NCBI GenBank assembly: GCA_028279515.1
Contig: JANQNQ010000010.1
Span: 1 to 64,000 of the forward strand
Direction: 5' to 3'
DNA from: Flavobacteriaceae bacterium
GTDB taxonomy: Bacteria; Bacteroidota; Bacteroidia; Flavobacteriales; Flavobacteriaceae
DNA length: 64,000 bases
Shown here: positions 24,713-33,226 of the stretch, piece after piece
How the letters are laid out: each line of letters starts with the position of its first letter
How positions within the stretch are numbered: position 1 is the stretch's first letter
Notes under the pieces: model-generated
Seen by the model: only the letters and a program-made list of their open reading frames with translations
Database searches by the model: none
Told to the model about the DNA's origin: nothing
Program-made: the position numbers and the translations under genes

Positions 24713-25547
24713 CCTCCTTGAACTTCCCTCCAACAGGCGGGCGATAGCCTTCAAACGGCAGCTTCAGTAGTTTTCCGATGTGGGAATTGGAGTCAACATC
24801 GGGATAAGAGTCTACGCCGTAAATGAGGTCTTCATTGCGCATTTTGGCGAAGGTTCCGAAGAGGCGATCCCAGATCGAAAAGATATTTCCATAGTTGGTA
24901 TCGGTATACGGTAGTACGTAGTGATGATGCACCTTATGCATATCGGGTGAAACGATCACCCAGCTAATGGCATCATCCACCCATTTGGGCATTTTGATAT
25001 TCGCATGGTTGAATTGCGAAAGCACCACAGAAAGTGATTGATACAACATGATGATTCCGACCGGAGCACCGATGATAAATACACCGAAAGTGGTAAAAAT
25101 AAAACGGATCAAACTCTCTCCCGGATGATGTCTATTCGCCGTTGTTGTATCAACATGATTGTCGGTATGATGGATCAAGTGGAACATCCATAGTGGTTTG
25201 ATCTTATGCTCCGCCCAATGGGCAAAGTATGCGCCAATCAAATCCAGCAGCGCCACCCCTAACAATATCGTTGCCCAAAGCGGAAGATCCAACCACTGCA
25301 ATACGCCAAAATCATTGGCGACGGTCCAATCACTTGTCTTTAACAGAATAAAAGCCAACACAAAATTCACAACAATTGTGGTCAGTGTAAAGAAGATGTT
25401 TGGCCATGCGTGTTTAAATTTTTTGTAATCGAATTTGAATAACGGTACGGCATACTCCAATAGCCAGAAAAAGGTGATTCCGCTTACCAATATTAGGCTG
25501 CGGTGAGACGAAGGGATGCTATCAAAATAGGCTAAAACGGTTTCCAT
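24702..25547 (-). CDS. sterol desaturase / fatty acid hydroxylase family protein
   Basis: A 281-residue integral membrane enzyme with about four helices. The eight-histidine di-iron signature is visible: HWAEH at 110-114, HLIHH at 123-127, RHH at 139-141 and MHKVHHHY near 206-213. Such enzymes hydroxylate or desaturate lipids or carotenoids with oxygen and an electron donor; the substrate in this organism is unknown. The final codons and stop come from a dispersed CCCCCTAACCCCC repeat, so the C-terminus (KEEAP) may differ between relatives. The upstream neighbour YkgJ points the same way, 32 bases from the sterol desaturase start, but has its own promoter. Confidence 0.9.
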   Translation of the reverse strand: METVLAYFDSIPSSHRSLILVSGITFFWLLEYAVPLFKFDYKKFKHAWPNIFFTLTTIVVNFVLAFILLKTSDWTVANDFGVLQWLDLPLWATILLGVALLDLIGAYFAHWAEHKIKPLWMFHLIHHTDNHVDTTTANRHHPGESLIRFIFTTFGVFIIGAPVGIIMLYQSLSVVLSQFNHANIKMPKWVDDAISWVIVSPDMHKVHHHYVLPYTDTNYGNIFSIWDRLFGTFAKMRNEDLIYGVDSYPDVDSNSHIGKLLKLPFEGYRPPVGGKFKEEAP

Positions 25548-25579
25548 GGGTAATTTTTTCTAAAGATACATTTTTTGCC

Positions 25580-26074
25580 TTATTTCGGAATGCGTTTCTT
25601 CATTTCCTCAACGATGTTAAAAGCGGCCGGACAAATAGAAACATTCTTCAGTGTAAGGTTCGATATCTGCTGAAACTTTTTGCGATCCGTGTGCGGATAT
25701 TCGCGACATGCTTTCGGGCGCACTTCGTATATCATGCAGTAGTTTTCGGCATCCAAAAAGGTACACGGAACCGACTGTAATACATGGTCATTCTCTTCAT
25801 CAACGCGCAAATAGGTTTCGATGAACTTTTGTTCTTTCATCTTAAAGTGTTTCGCTATCCGAGCAATGTCTGCATTGGTGAACAACGGACCTGTTGTTTT
25901 GCAGCAATTGGCACACGTAAGACAATCGGTGCGTTCAAATTCTTCCTCATGCAATTCTTGCATCACATAATCAAGATCCTTGGGCGGTTTCTTTTTTAGT
26001 TTGGCAAAGTACTTCTTGTTCTCGTTATGCTTATCTTTGGCGAGTTTTGGGAGCTGTTTTAAAAAGTCTTCCAT
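25580..26074 (-). CDS. YkgJ family cysteine-cluster protein
   Basis: A 164-residue protein with the conserved cysteine pattern of the YkgJ/Fe-S-like zinc-or-iron cluster family: CLTCANCC, later CTFLDAENYC and RPKACREYP, and a final ISICP-type cysteine. These small proteins are thought to bind a metal cluster; the role is unproven. The ATG at 26074 is used because TACCTTTG, a good -7 box, ends 20 bases earlier. A longer frame to 26128 runs into a 7-bp periodic array. Confidence 0.85.
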   Translation of the reverse strand: MEDFLKQLPKLAKDKHNENKKYFAKLKKKPPKDLDYVMQELHEEEFERTDCLTCANCCKTTGPLFTNADIARIAKHFKMKEQKFIETYLRVDEENDHVLQSVPCTFLDAENYCMIYEVRPKACREYPHTDRKKFQQISNLTLKNVSICPAAFNIVEEMKKRIPK

Positions 26075-26094
26075 ATAATAATTTGCGTGTAATG

Positions 26095-26102
26095 CAAAGG
26101 TA
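26095..26102 (-). promoter_or_regulatory. Bacteroidota -7 box for YkgJ gene
   Basis: TACCTTTG on the minus strand, followed by the ATG at 26074 after 20 bases, the same spacing as in the PLP/CBS and argS genes of this window. Confidence 0.65.
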
Positions 26103-26110
26103 CGGGAAAT

Positions 26111-26143
26111 TGAAATTCCAAATCTCAAATCCCAAATCTCAAA
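26111..26143 (-). repeat. 7-bp periodic array
   Basis: On the minus strand: GAGATTT, GGGATTT, GAGATTT, GGAATTT. Same unit family as 24605-24636. Confidence 0.6.
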
Positions 26144-26251
26144 TTTTTACCCCAGAAGTTTTAGCACTTGAGGGCAAAAGACCGAGAACCTATAAACAAG
26201 AACATTTGTGAATTCGTGGCGAAAAACTTGAAACCTGAAACAAAAGAAACA

Positions 26252-26275
26252 GATTCCCGCCTTCGCGGGAATGAC
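26252..26275 (+). repeat. REP-like palindrome (ATTCCCGC-CTTC-GCGGGAAT)
   Basis: Identical in core to 23968-23991. It lies just before the methyltransferase start at 26282 and is translated in the over-long frame as SRLRGND, which is not genuine coding. Confidence 0.7.
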
Positions 26276-26281
26276 AAGACA

Positions 26282-27010
26282 ATGAAAGATCTATTCGGAA
26301 AGGCCATACTCGATTACCAACAGGGAAATTATACTGAGGACCTCATCACAGAAACTACGATCTCTGAGGCGGATGAGCTTCCGTTACCGTATTTGTTTCG
26401 TTCGTATGACGAAATGCCGCTGATCGAGCAAAAGGCCTTACAATTGGCTTCTGGACATGTCTTGGACGTTGGTTGTGGTGCGGGAAGTCACGCGTTATTC
26501 CTTCAAAAAGAAAGAAATATGCAGGTGACTGCTATTGATGTTTCCGAAGGAGCGATTGAAGCTTGCAAACTTCGCGGGATCAAAGACGCTCAAATGGCCG
26601 ATGTGATGGACATGAGCGGTGCTTCCTATGATACGCTGCTGTTTTTGATGAATGGCGCCGGAATGGCGGGTACATTAGGTCGCATGTCTGAATTCCTTCA
26701 GCATATAAAAACACTATTAAAACCTGGCGGACAGATCTTGTTGGATTCTTCTGATATCATCTATATGTATGACGAAGATGAGGATGGCGGACGCTGGGTC
26801 ACCAACAACAAAAACTATTACGGAGAACTAGAATTCTTTGTGAGTTACAAGGGTGAAGAGGAAGAACCCTTCGATTGGTTGTACATCGATTACAATACGC
26901 TACAGCGTGCAGCCATAGCCAATGGGTTGGATTGTGAATTGATCGTTGAAGGAGAACACTACGACTACCTAGCGCGACTTACTGTGGCATCTCATAGCCC
27001 TTCCGCTTAA
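26282..27010 (+). CDS. class I SAM-dependent methyltransferase
   Basis: A 242-residue methyltransferase. Motif I is VLDVGCGAGSHALFL near 70-84, followed by an acidic residue after strand 2 (VTAIDVSEGAIEACK) and DTLLFLMNG for motif IV. The substrate cannot be predicted. The start at 26282 is preferred because the open frame upstream runs through a REP-like palindrome. The gene is convergent with the DUF2059 gene and their coding ends overlap by about 32 bases, so there is no separate terminator between them. Confidence 0.87.
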   Translation: MKDLFGKAILDYQQGNYTEDLITETTISEADELPLPYLFRSYDEMPLIEQKALQLASGHVLDVGCGAGSHALFLQKERNMQVTAIDVSEGAIEACKLRGIKDAQMADVMDMSGASYDTLLFLMNGAGMAGTLGRMSEFLQHIKTLLKPGGQILLDSSDIIYMYDEDEDGGRWVTNNKNYYGELEFFVSYKGEEEEPFDWLYIDYNTLQRAAIANGLDCELIVEGEHYDYLARLTVASHSPSA

Positions 27011-27512
27011 GCTTAGCGACCATGCTTTTGTATAGCGAGCCACTCCAAACTTCAGAGATCTCAAGCGCGACACGGTTAAGGTCTTCTTGGGCAGCAATGA
27101 CCTTTTGTCCTGTGTCAGAATTGTAGAAATTGTTGATGTACACCTTCTGGTCTTCGGTCAGTTTCGTAGCATCTTTTACCGTCTGCCGACCCGCAGGTGA
27201 TTCAAAGACCTCAATGATCTTCTTGATATCATCATGAGAAAAATAAGCCCGATACGCCGACACCATCATACTCTTCAAATCTTCCAATGCACCGGGCTTT
27301 TCCTTCTGAAGTTCTTCCCAAACGGATTCGGGCACCTTGTTGGTGGCATATTGTTTTCGCAACAGTTCAAACATTTGGTCAACAGCTTCACTGTAATGGG
27401 CCTCAGTGCCATTGATGGCCAAGTAATGTTTGGTATCCTCGACGAATGGATCCGTCTGTGCAATTAAGAAACTTGTTGTGAACAACGCAAAAACAACTGC
27501 AAATACCTTCAT
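26979..27512 (-). CDS. DUF2059 domain exported protein
   Basis: A 177-residue protein with a signal peptide (MKVFAVVFALFTTSFLIAQ) and a helical DUF2059 domain. The characteristic segment FFSHDDIKKIIEVFESPAGR followed by KLTEDQKVYINNFYNS is seen (given here in part: HDDIKKIIEVFESPAGR). The family is periplasmic and uncharacterised. The start at 27512 is chosen because the signal peptide begins there; the frame extends to 27605 without coding character. Its 3' end overlaps the methyltransferase gene on the other strand. Confidence 0.85.
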   Translation of the reverse strand: MKVFAVVFALFTTSFLIAQTDPFVEDTKHYLAINGTEAHYSEAVDQMFELLRKQYATNKVPESVWEELQKEKPGALEDLKSMMVSAYRAYFSHDDIKKIIEVFESPAGRQTVKDATKLTEDQKVYINNFYNSDTGQKVIAAQEDLNRVALEISEVWSGSLYKSMVAKLKRKGYEMPQ

Positions 27513-27650
27513 AAGTTGATGTTTAGTGTACCTCAAAAGTACCCAATCGAGCACCCAAAGGCATTGGTGAAATGATGTGAATTTATAATGATCGACCAAG
27601 CGCATTTTTTAGCGCCTAACGGTTTATACACTCTGGTTTTCAAGGGCTTT

Positions 27651-28259
27651 TTAAGGAATGTTGAGATACTTATGTGTCTGTAATGAAACTTTCCACTTTG
27701 GGTTTTCCATCACATAGTCAACGATCATCGGTATTACGGTATCTCGTTTGCTCCATTCGGGTTGCAGATACAAAATACAATCTCCTGAAACTTTCGCGGC
27801 TTGTTCTTCGGCAAAGATCAGGTCGTGCTTATTGTATACGATTACCTTTAATTCATTGGCGGCAGCATAGGCTTCGGCAACCGGAAGCTTCATTTTCTTT
27901 GGAGAAAGACAAACCCAGTCCCACGTACCGGACATTGGATAGGCGCCCGAGGTTTCAATATGAACACTCATTCCTTGTTCTTTTAAAGCCGAAGTCAACG
28001 GCCCCATATCCCAAGTTAATGGTTCTCCTCCTGTAATCACAATGGTCTTTGAGTACTTGGCAGCATTCTGAACAATGTTGTGAATTGGTGTTGGTGGGTG
28101 CGTGGCTGCATTCCAACTTTCTTTTACGTCACACCAATGACATCCAACGTCACACCCTCCTATTCGAATGAAATAGGCGGCCGTACCTTTATGATATCCC
28201 TCTCCCTGAATCGTGTAAAATTCCTCCATCAACGGAAGCATCACTCCCTTGTCTACCAT
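27651..28259 (-). CDS. queE: 7-carboxy-7-deazaguanine synthase
   Basis: A radical-SAM enzyme of the queuosine/archaeosine precursor pathway, converting 6-carboxytetrahydropterin to 7-carboxy-7-deazaguanine. The N-terminal EEFYTIQGEGYHKG motif and the CxxxCxxC cluster (GCDVGCHWC) binding the 4Fe-4S centre are present, followed by TGGEPL. A frame ATG at 28283 would lie only four bases after a TATCTTTG promoter box (28288-28295), whereas ATG at 28259 (MVDKGVMLPLMEEF) leaves a normal leader of about 28 bases and matches the usual protein opening, so it is preferred. Length, about 202 residues, is typical. Confidence 0.92.
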   Translation of the reverse strand: MVDKGVMLPLMEEFYTIQGEGYHKGTAAYFIRIGGCDVGCHWCDVKESWNAATHPPTPIHNIVQNAAKYSKTIVITGGEPLTWDMGPLTSALKEQGMSVHIETSGAYPMSGTWDWVCLSPKKMKLPVAEAYAAANELKVIVYNKHDLIFAEEQAAKVSGDCILYLQPEWSKRDTVIPMIVDYVMENPKWKVSLQTHKYLNIP

Positions 28260-28287
28260 CTCTGTGATCACTGCTGTACTCATGCGG

Positions 28288-28295
28288 CAAAGATA
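28288..28295 (-). promoter_or_regulatory. Bacteroidota -7 box for queE
   Basis: TATCTTTG on the minus strand. It is four bases from one candidate ATG and 28 from the next, which decides for the downstream start. Confidence 0.65.
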
Positions 28296-28300
28296 TGTCT

Positions 28301-28374
28301 TAACAATGAAACAATGAATTAATGTATTAATGAAATAATGAGGGAATGTATTAATGAAACAATGAATTAATGTC
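28301..28374 (+). repeat. 8-bp periodic array (NNNNAATG)
   Basis: Successive octamers read AAACAATG, AATTAATG, TATTAATG, AAATAATG, AGGGAATG, TATTAATG, AAACAATG, AATTAATG: the last four bases are fixed while the first four vary. Similar arrays lie at 31489-31530 and 41663-41710. Confidence 0.72.
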
Positions 28375-28802
28375 TTCACAATCCGTAGCTCGCAGAGCGA
28401 AGGGTTGTTGATTCGTGTATTCGTTTAGTTTAATTTTTTGGAATAATCTGACATCTCCCTCCTAACAAGGAGGGACCAAGGGAGGTGTATTGAGGCTGGG
28501 GATACACACCCCTCAATCCCCTCTTTCTAGAGGGGAAGCCTTCTTTCTAACTTAAATTTTACATTCTGACAGTTCAGATTGTGAAGACACATCTCACATC
28601 TCATATCTCAATACTTTGTACTGAATACAGTAAACGAGAGGCAGATTCCTGCGTACTTGGGAATAACAATTGCTGCAAAGCAATACACCCCTTCCGTTCA
28701 GTTCAAGAACTGAACACCTTCCCCTGTCAGGGGAAGGAATTAACATGTAGATTTTATCGAACTAAAATATTCGTGAATTGGTGGCTATTTATATTCTAAG
28801 AA
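28375..28802. repeat. repeat mosaic downstream of RidA gene
   Basis: No gene. Contents: hairpin unit AATCCGTAGCTCGCAGAGCG (28379-28407); the inverted dispersed unit of about 107 bases (28441-28547) matching 21083-21200; a short CTCACATCTCATATCTCAA stretch in 7-bp phase; a degenerate REP-like unit near 28640; and a double palindrome GTTCAGTTC-AAG-AACTGAAC with CCTTCCCCT/AGGGGAAGG near 28690-28738. Confidence 0.65.
28441..28547 (-). repeat. dispersed repeat of about 107 bases, inverted copy
   Basis: Its reverse complement matches 21083-21200 almost throughout: GAAAGAAGGCTTCCCCTCTA, then GGGGATTGAGGGGTGTG, a short variable centre, and TCAATACACCTCCCTT with CCTCCTTGTTAGGAGGGAG. Each end is itself palindromic. 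Confidence 0.75.
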
Positions 28803-29249
28803 CTACTTAATAGCGATCACTTCGATCTCGATCTTGGCATTGGCGGCCAAGCCTGCTGCGGCAAAAGTGGTTCGGGCGGGTTTGTTCGGAAAGTATTGGG
28901 TGTAGACCTCATTGAAGGCCGCAAAGTCATTGATGTCGCTCAAAATGACCATACACTTCACAACGCGGTCCAGTGAGGAGTCGTGATGCTCCAATACGGC
29001 TTTGATATTTTCAATGGTCTGTTTTGTTTCCGCTTTAATTCCGCCAGGTACTACTTTACGTACTGAATGGTCCATACCGATCTGTCCGGCTAAAAACAAC
29101 ATACCATTGACTTCGACCGCATCAGAGAAGGGCGCATTTTGTTTTTTGGGTTCGTGTGATTCGTAAAAGGTGATGGTTCCTGATGATTGTTGGCAAGAAA
29201 GGAATAGCGTCAATATGATGAATGCACTAAACTTGTAAAGAGTTTTCAT
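28803..29249 (-). CDS. RidA/YjgF family lipoprotein
   Basis: A 148-residue protein: a lipoprotein signal (ILTLFLSCQQ, Cys19) and a RidA fold. RidA features are the segment VNGMLFLAGQIGMD, the KQTIENIKAVLE helix and the key arginine in KPARTTFAAAGL, followed by IEIEVIAIK. Cytoplasmic RidA proteins hydrolyse reactive enamine/imine intermediates; lipidated versions presumably act in the periplasm or at the outer membrane on unknown substrates. The unusual feature is the lipobox, which is clear. Flanking gaps contain repeats on the downstream side. Confidence 0.88.
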   Translation of the reverse strand: MKTLYKFSAFIILTLFLSCQQSSGTITFYESHEPKKQNAPFSDAVEVNGMLFLAGQIGMDHSVRKVVPGGIKAETKQTIENIKAVLEHHDSSLDRVVKCMVILSDINDFAAFNEVYTQYFPNKPARTTFAAAGLAANAKIEIEVIAIK

Positions 29250-29376
29250 TTGAAAGTGTTTTATGGTTGGTAATCGATGGTTTTGTACTTTATATAGATA
29301 CTTGAGTCGATGGAAAGTAGAAAGCCTTTTTAATCTTGTTTAAAATTAGCTTATTTTTATCAAAATTTTAGTCATC

Positions 29377-30903
29377 ATGAGTGATACCAATCAATTTTTA
29401 GAATTCATCAATAAAGGATATACGACCAAAGGAGACTTTATCACTATGGGAGCCGCCATGCTTAATGGAGAAACCGTTACTGGGGCGCATGTGAAAGTGC
29501 CGTTGAAGACCTTGAATCGCCACGGACTCATTGCTGGTGCCACCGGTACTGGTAAGACAAAGACGCTTCAGGTTATTGCGGAAAATCTTTCGGACCAAGG
29601 AATCCCTGTGTTATTGATGGACCTTAAAGGTGATTTGAGTGGTATCGCACAACCGAGTCCGGGACATCCGAAAATCGATGAGCGCCATGAAAAAATCGGA
29701 CTTCCATTTGAAGCGAAGAACTTTCCGGTTGAAGTTATGTCACTTTCAGAACAAGACGGGGTACGCCTTCGTGCGACCGTTTCTGAATTCGGACCCGTCC
29801 TCTTATCGCGAATTTTAGACCTTACCGAAACCCAATCGGGTATCGTTGCCGTCGTATTTAAATATTGCGATGACCATAAGTATCCACTACTAGACCTAAA
29901 GGATTTTAAGAAGGTATTGCAATTCGCAACAGGTGAAGGAAAGAAAGAATTTCAAGAAGCTTATGGTCGTATCTCTACGGCCTCGACTGGTGCCATCTTG
30001 CGTAAGATTGTCGAACTCGAACAGCAAGGTGCCGAGTTGTTCTTCGGAGAAAAATCATTTGATGTCAATGACCTTGTTCGCATTGATGAGGATGGTCGTG
30101 GCTATATCAACATCATTCGCTTAACGGACATTCAAGATCGTCCGAAGCTATTCTCGACTTTTATGCTGAGTCTTTTGGCCGAGATCTATAGTACCTTCCC
30201 AGAGCAGGGAGATAGCGGACGACCAGAATTGATCTTGTTTATTGACGAGGCGCATTTGATCTTTAAGGAAGCTTCAAAAGCACTACTCAATCAGATAGAA
30301 AGCATCGTGAAATTGATCCGTTCAAAAGGTATCGGACTCTATTTCGTGACACAAAACCCAACAGACGTGCCGGATGCGGTATTGTCACAGCTTGGTTTAA
30401 AGGTACAACACGCGTTGCGTGCTTTTACAGCGAAAGATAGAAAGGCCATCAAACTAACCGCTGAGAATTATCCTGATTCTGAATATTACGATACAGCTGA
30501 AGTATTAACTTCTCTAGGAATCGGTGAAGCCTTGATTTCAGCTTTGGATGAAAAAGGACGCCCGACACCATTGGCAGCAACCATGCTACGCGCTCCTATG
30601 AGCCGTATGGACGTATTGACCGATAAGGAATTAAAGGACGTACTAGGCGATTCTGATTTGATCAAGAAATACAATGAGGTTATCGATCGCGAAAGTGCTT
30701 ACGAAATTCTCAACGAAAAGATCGAAAAGGCCGAGGCCGCCGAAGCCAAAGAAAAAGAACGCAAGGAAAAAGAAAAGGAAAGTCGCTCTCGTAGCAGAAG
30801 TTCTTCATCACGTCGCAGCACTCGTATGAATCCTGTTGTCAAAGTACTCACCAGTGCTACCTTCATTAGAGGTGTGCTTGGTGTTCTGAAAAAAGTCATT
30901 TAA
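29377..30903 (+). CDS. HerA-like/DUF853 ATPase (YjgR type)
   Basis: A 508-residue P-loop ATPase of the HerA/FtsK superfamily. Walker A is GATGTGKTKT (54-63); Walker B is LILFIDEAHLIF near 285-296; a downstream arginine-finger region lies in VTQNPTDVPD-type sequence. The DUF853 (helicase HerA-like) C-terminus includes PLAATMLRAPMSRMDVLT and a charged, Lys/Glu and Ser/Arg-rich low-complexity stretch at about 440-480. Function is unproven; the family resembles DNA-pumping ATPases. It has no nuclease or SIR2 partner next to it, so a two-gene antiphage operon is not indicated. Confidence 0.88.
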   Translation: MSDTNQFLEFINKGYTTKGDFITMGAAMLNGETVTGAHVKVPLKTLNRHGLIAGATGTGKTKTLQVIAENLSDQGIPVLLMDLKGDLSGIAQPSPGHPKIDERHEKIGLPFEAKNFPVEVMSLSEQDGVRLRATVSEFGPVLLSRILDLTETQSGIVAVVFKYCDDHKYPLLDLKDFKKVLQFATGEGKKEFQEAYGRISTASTGAILRKIVELEQQGAELFFGEKSFDVNDLVRIDEDGRGYINIIRLTDIQDRPKLFSTFMLSLLAEIYSTFPEQGDSGRPELILFIDEAHLIFKEASKALLNQIESIVKLIRSKGIGLYFVTQNPTDVPDAVLSQLGLKVQHALRAFTAKDRKAIKLTAENYPDSEYYDTAEVLTSLGIGEALISALDEKGRPTPLAATMLRAPMSRMDVLTDKELKDVLGDSDLIKKYNEVIDRESAYEILNEKIEKAEAAEAKEKERKEKEKESRSRSRSSSSRRSTRMNPVVKVLTSATFIRGVLGVLKKVI

Positions 30904-30928
30904 TCATTTATATACCCCAATTCGTTTT

Positions 30929-31486
30929 ATGAAGAAAGTATTGTTATCCCTTGTTCTTGTTAGCCTATTTGTGCAATGCAGTACCAAAGAAGAGAATCCG
31001 TTTTTGATTTCCAAAGGAAAGATTGGAAAACTGACCAAAGAAACCACCGTTGCTCAGTTAGATTCTATTTTTGTCAATGACTCATTGGTGAAGCGCATTG
31101 GTGAAGGAGATTATGTACAAGCCGGAAGCGACAACTATCTCGTCTATTCAAAAGAAGGTGAAAAGCTACTGAGCTTGACTCCAAAGCAACAACATGACCC
31201 GGCAGAAACCATCGAAACGGTTCAAATCTATGATCCACGATTTGTCACAGATAAAGGCGTTTCTTTAAGTAGTACCTTCAAAGAACTACGCGAACAATAT
31301 ACGATCAACTCTATCCAAAATACACTTAGAAACATTGTGATCTTTGTGAACGAGATCGATGCCTATTTCACCATTGATAAAGCAGAATTGCCAGCCGACT
31401 TACGATATGATACAAGTCTCAACATCGATGCTGTGCAAATCCCTGATGAGGCGAAGATCAAGTTCATGATGTTGGGATGGGAGTAG
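30929..31486 (+). CDS. hypothetical lipoprotein
   Basis: A 185-residue lipoprotein (MKKVLLSLVLVSLFVQCSTK, lipobox Cys17). The mature part is a mixed alpha/beta domain with motifs KGKIGKLTKETTVAQLDSIF and VSLSSTFKELREQY, the second resembling substrate-dependent small periplasmic domains. I do not recognise a named family. It follows the HerA-like gene by 25 bases on the same strand, so both could form an operon, although the products would act in different compartments. Confidence 0.72.
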   Translation: MKKVLLSLVLVSLFVQCSTKEENPFLISKGKIGKLTKETTVAQLDSIFVNDSLVKRIGEGDYVQAGSDNYLVYSKEGEKLLSLTPKQQHDPAETIETVQIYDPRFVTDKGVSLSSTFKELREQYTINSIQNTLRNIVIFVNEIDAYFTIDKAELPADLRYDTSLNIDAVQIPDEAKIKFMMLGWE

Positions 31487-31488
31487 TA

Positions 31489-31530
31489 CAATGCCTTAAT
31501 GATATAATGCTTTAATGATTTAATGTAATG
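31489..31530 (+). repeat. 8-bp periodic array (TTAATGAT type)
   Basis: Octamers ACAATGCC, TTAATGAT, ATAATGCT, TTAATGAT, TTAATGTA keep AATG in fixed phase every eight bases. Begins three bases after the stop of the lipoprotein gene. Confidence 0.65.
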
Positions 31531-31571
31531 CGTCCCGGTACTCAGTATTGGCTTCCAATTAACGTGAAAAA

Positions 31572-31595
31572 GATTCCCACCTTCGTGGGAATGAC
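31572..31595 (+). repeat. REP-like palindrome (ATTCCCAC-CTTC-GTGGGAAT)
   Basis: A perfect 8-base inverted repeat with the same CTTC loop as the copies at 23968 and 26252, one base pair changed on both arms, i.e. a compensated change. Sits 16 bases before the cupin gene. Confidence 0.7.
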
Positions 31596-31610
31596 AATAA
31601 AGACGAACCC

Positions 31611-31979
31611 ATGTCAAAAAAATATACCATACAGACGTCTCCTTTTGTGGTTCCGACCACCGACGGAAAGTTGATTGAAGAACATTTTGGGCGCGCTAGT
31701 GATGGGAATTCAGAGATCAGCATTGCGCATATGGTAGCGCCTCCGGGCTGGAGCGAACCGTTTCAAACACCTGATTTTGACGAATACACCTATATCATTC
31801 GCGGTAAGAAGCAATTCATCATTGACGGAGAAACAATAATACTCGAAGCTGGGCAATCCATAAAGATTCAGAAAAAGACGCGAATTCAATACAGCAACCC
31901 TTTTGACCAAGAGTGCGAATACTTGGCCATTTGTTTACCAGCCTTCTCCATTGAGTCAGTACATCGCGAAGATTCCTAA
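31611..31979 (+). CDS. cupin domain protein
   Basis: A 122-residue single-domain cupin. Motif 1 is visible as PDFDEYTYIIRGKKQFII with the Glu/Tyr ligand region, and motif 2 as LEAGQSIKIQKKTRIQYSN. Metal-binding histidines are few, so a regulatory or sugar-binding role is as possible as an enzymatic one. It is separate from the larger cupin at 1868 and lies downstream of a REP-like unit, with no clear operon partner. Confidence 0.85.
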   Translation: MSKKYTIQTSPFVVPTTDGKLIEEHFGRASDGNSEISIAHMVAPPGWSEPFQTPDFDEYTYIIRGKKQFIIDGETIILEAGQSIKIQKKTRIQYSNPFDQECEYLAICLPAFSIESVHREDS

Positions 31980-32087
31980 AATCTTTCCTTTAACAAAACC
32001 TCTTTTGTTTTAACGTTCTTTTTGGAGGTTTTTTAATATAATTGCCTTAGATTTAGTTGACAATAAACCAAACCAACTGTACGCTGA

Positions 32088-32675
32088 ATGAAAAACTACC
32101 TAACGCTTGCTTTGTTGTTTTTGTGCACCATGTTAATGGCCCAAGAACCTTCAAGACAATACGAACCTTCGAAACAATACCCTTTTGGACGTCCGAATCC
32201 TTTTGCACCTGATCAGATCAAAGATTTTGCACCGATGATCGGTGAATGTGACTGCTCTTCGCAAAGTAGAAACCCGGATGGTTCTTGGCAGGAACCTGTT
32301 AGTATGCTCTGGCGCTTTAAGTACATCATGAATGGAAACGCGGTTCAGGATGAGACCCTCAAATCCGACGGAAGACATTCTGGAAGCATTCGCCAGTTCA
32401 GTGCCGATAGCACACGTTGGTATGTGCACTACTATTCTAGTGGTTTCCCATCAACCGCTCCGCTACCCGTTTGGGAAGGGAACAAAGAAGAAGGCAAGAT
32501 CGTACTTTACCGAGAACAAAAAGCTCCCAACGGGATGGATGGCTTTTATCGCCTTACCTTTTATGACATGTCCAAGACTGGATACAAGTGGGTTGGTGAA
32601 TGGGTGGATTCAAGAGGAAAGGCCAGCATTGTCTACCCTACCTGGAAAATTGAATGCATTAAACGAGAAGAATAA
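32088..32675 (+). CDS. exported protein, DUF1579-like
   Basis: A 195-residue secreted protein ([19 protein letters not shown] signal). The mature part has the beta-barrel-like alternation of DUF1579/lipocalin-type domains: [49 protein letters not shown] and [10 protein letters not shown]. Such proteins are small, secreted and uncharacterised. Family assignment is by pattern only. It may form an operon with the VOC gene that starts 11 bases later. Confidence 0.65.
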   Translation: MKNYLTLALLFLCTMLMAQEPSRQYEPSKQYPFGRPNPFAPDQIKDFAPMIGECDCSSQSRNPDGSWQEPVSMLWRFKYIMNGNAVQDETLKSDGRHSGSIRQFSADSTRWYVHYYSSGFPSTAPLPVWEGNKEEGKIVLYREQKAPNGMDGFYRLTFYDMSKTGYKWVGEWVDSRGKASIVYPTWKIECIKREE

Positions 32676-32686
32676 AAAAGCACCCG

Positions 32687-33112
32687 ATGAGCACTGTAAC
32701 ACCCTTTCACGTTGCCATCCCAGTTCACAATCTAGAAGAATGCCGCAACTTTTATAAAGAAGTATTGGGCTGTGAAGAAGGAAGAAGTAGTGACCACTGG
32801 GTCGATTTCAATCTATTTGGCCATCAATTGGTCATCCATTATAAGCCGAAGGAGGAAACACACAAGTCTCATCACAATCCTGTTGACGGAAAAGCAGTTC
32901 CTGTACCCCATTACGGTGTCGTCCTACCAATGGACACTTGGGAAGCACTAGCCGAACGTTTGAAGCAACATAAGGTTTCTTTTGTCATTGAGCCCTATGT
33001 GCGCTTTAAAGGTGAGGTCGGTGAACAGGCCACCATGTTTTTCAATGACCCTTCAGGGAATGCGCTAGAGTTTAAGGCGTTCAAGGATATGACGCAACTA
33101 TTTGCAAAATAA
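32687..33112 (+). CDS. VOC family protein (glyoxalase-like)
   Basis: A 141-residue vicinal-oxygen-chelate protein. The first beta-alpha-beta-beta-beta module opens with [21 protein letters not shown], and metal ligands are His in HVAIPV, His in GHQLVIHY and a Glu in ALEFKAF. The second module includes [16 protein letters not shown] and [12 protein letters not shown]. Substrate unknown; family members include glyoxalases, dioxygenases and resistance proteins. Spacing of 11 bases from the preceding gene suggests co-transcription. Confidence 0.88.
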   Translation: MSTVTPFHVAIPVHNLEECRNFYKEVLGCEEGRSSDHWVDFNLFGHQLVIHYKPKEETHKSHHNPVDGKAVPVPHYGVVLPMDTWEALAERLKQHKVSFVIEPYVRFKGEVGEQATMFFNDPSGNALEFKAFKDMTQLFAK

Positions 33113-33161
33113 TCGGGAATAACCCCCTGACGATCAAACATCGCTTTTCGGCTAAAATACT

Positions 33162-33169
33162 TATATTTG
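33162..33169 (+). promoter_or_regulatory. candidate Bacteroidota -7 box before 33227 gene
   Basis: TATATTTG fits TAnnTTTG. It lies 57 bases before the ATG and lacks a clear TTG at the -33 position, so support is weaker than for the other boxes. Confidence 0.45.
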
Positions 33170-33226
33170 AGCCCCATTTTATATAATATTGATTGATAGC
33201 ATTTTTTAAGTTCAATAATTATATAA

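Noticed and set aside
29377-30903. HerA-like ATPase as half of a SIR2-HerA antiphage system
   Set aside because: The SIR2 gene lies 15 kb away with a TPR architecture, and the ATPase is of the YjgR/DUF853 type beside a lipoprotein gene. No operon links them.
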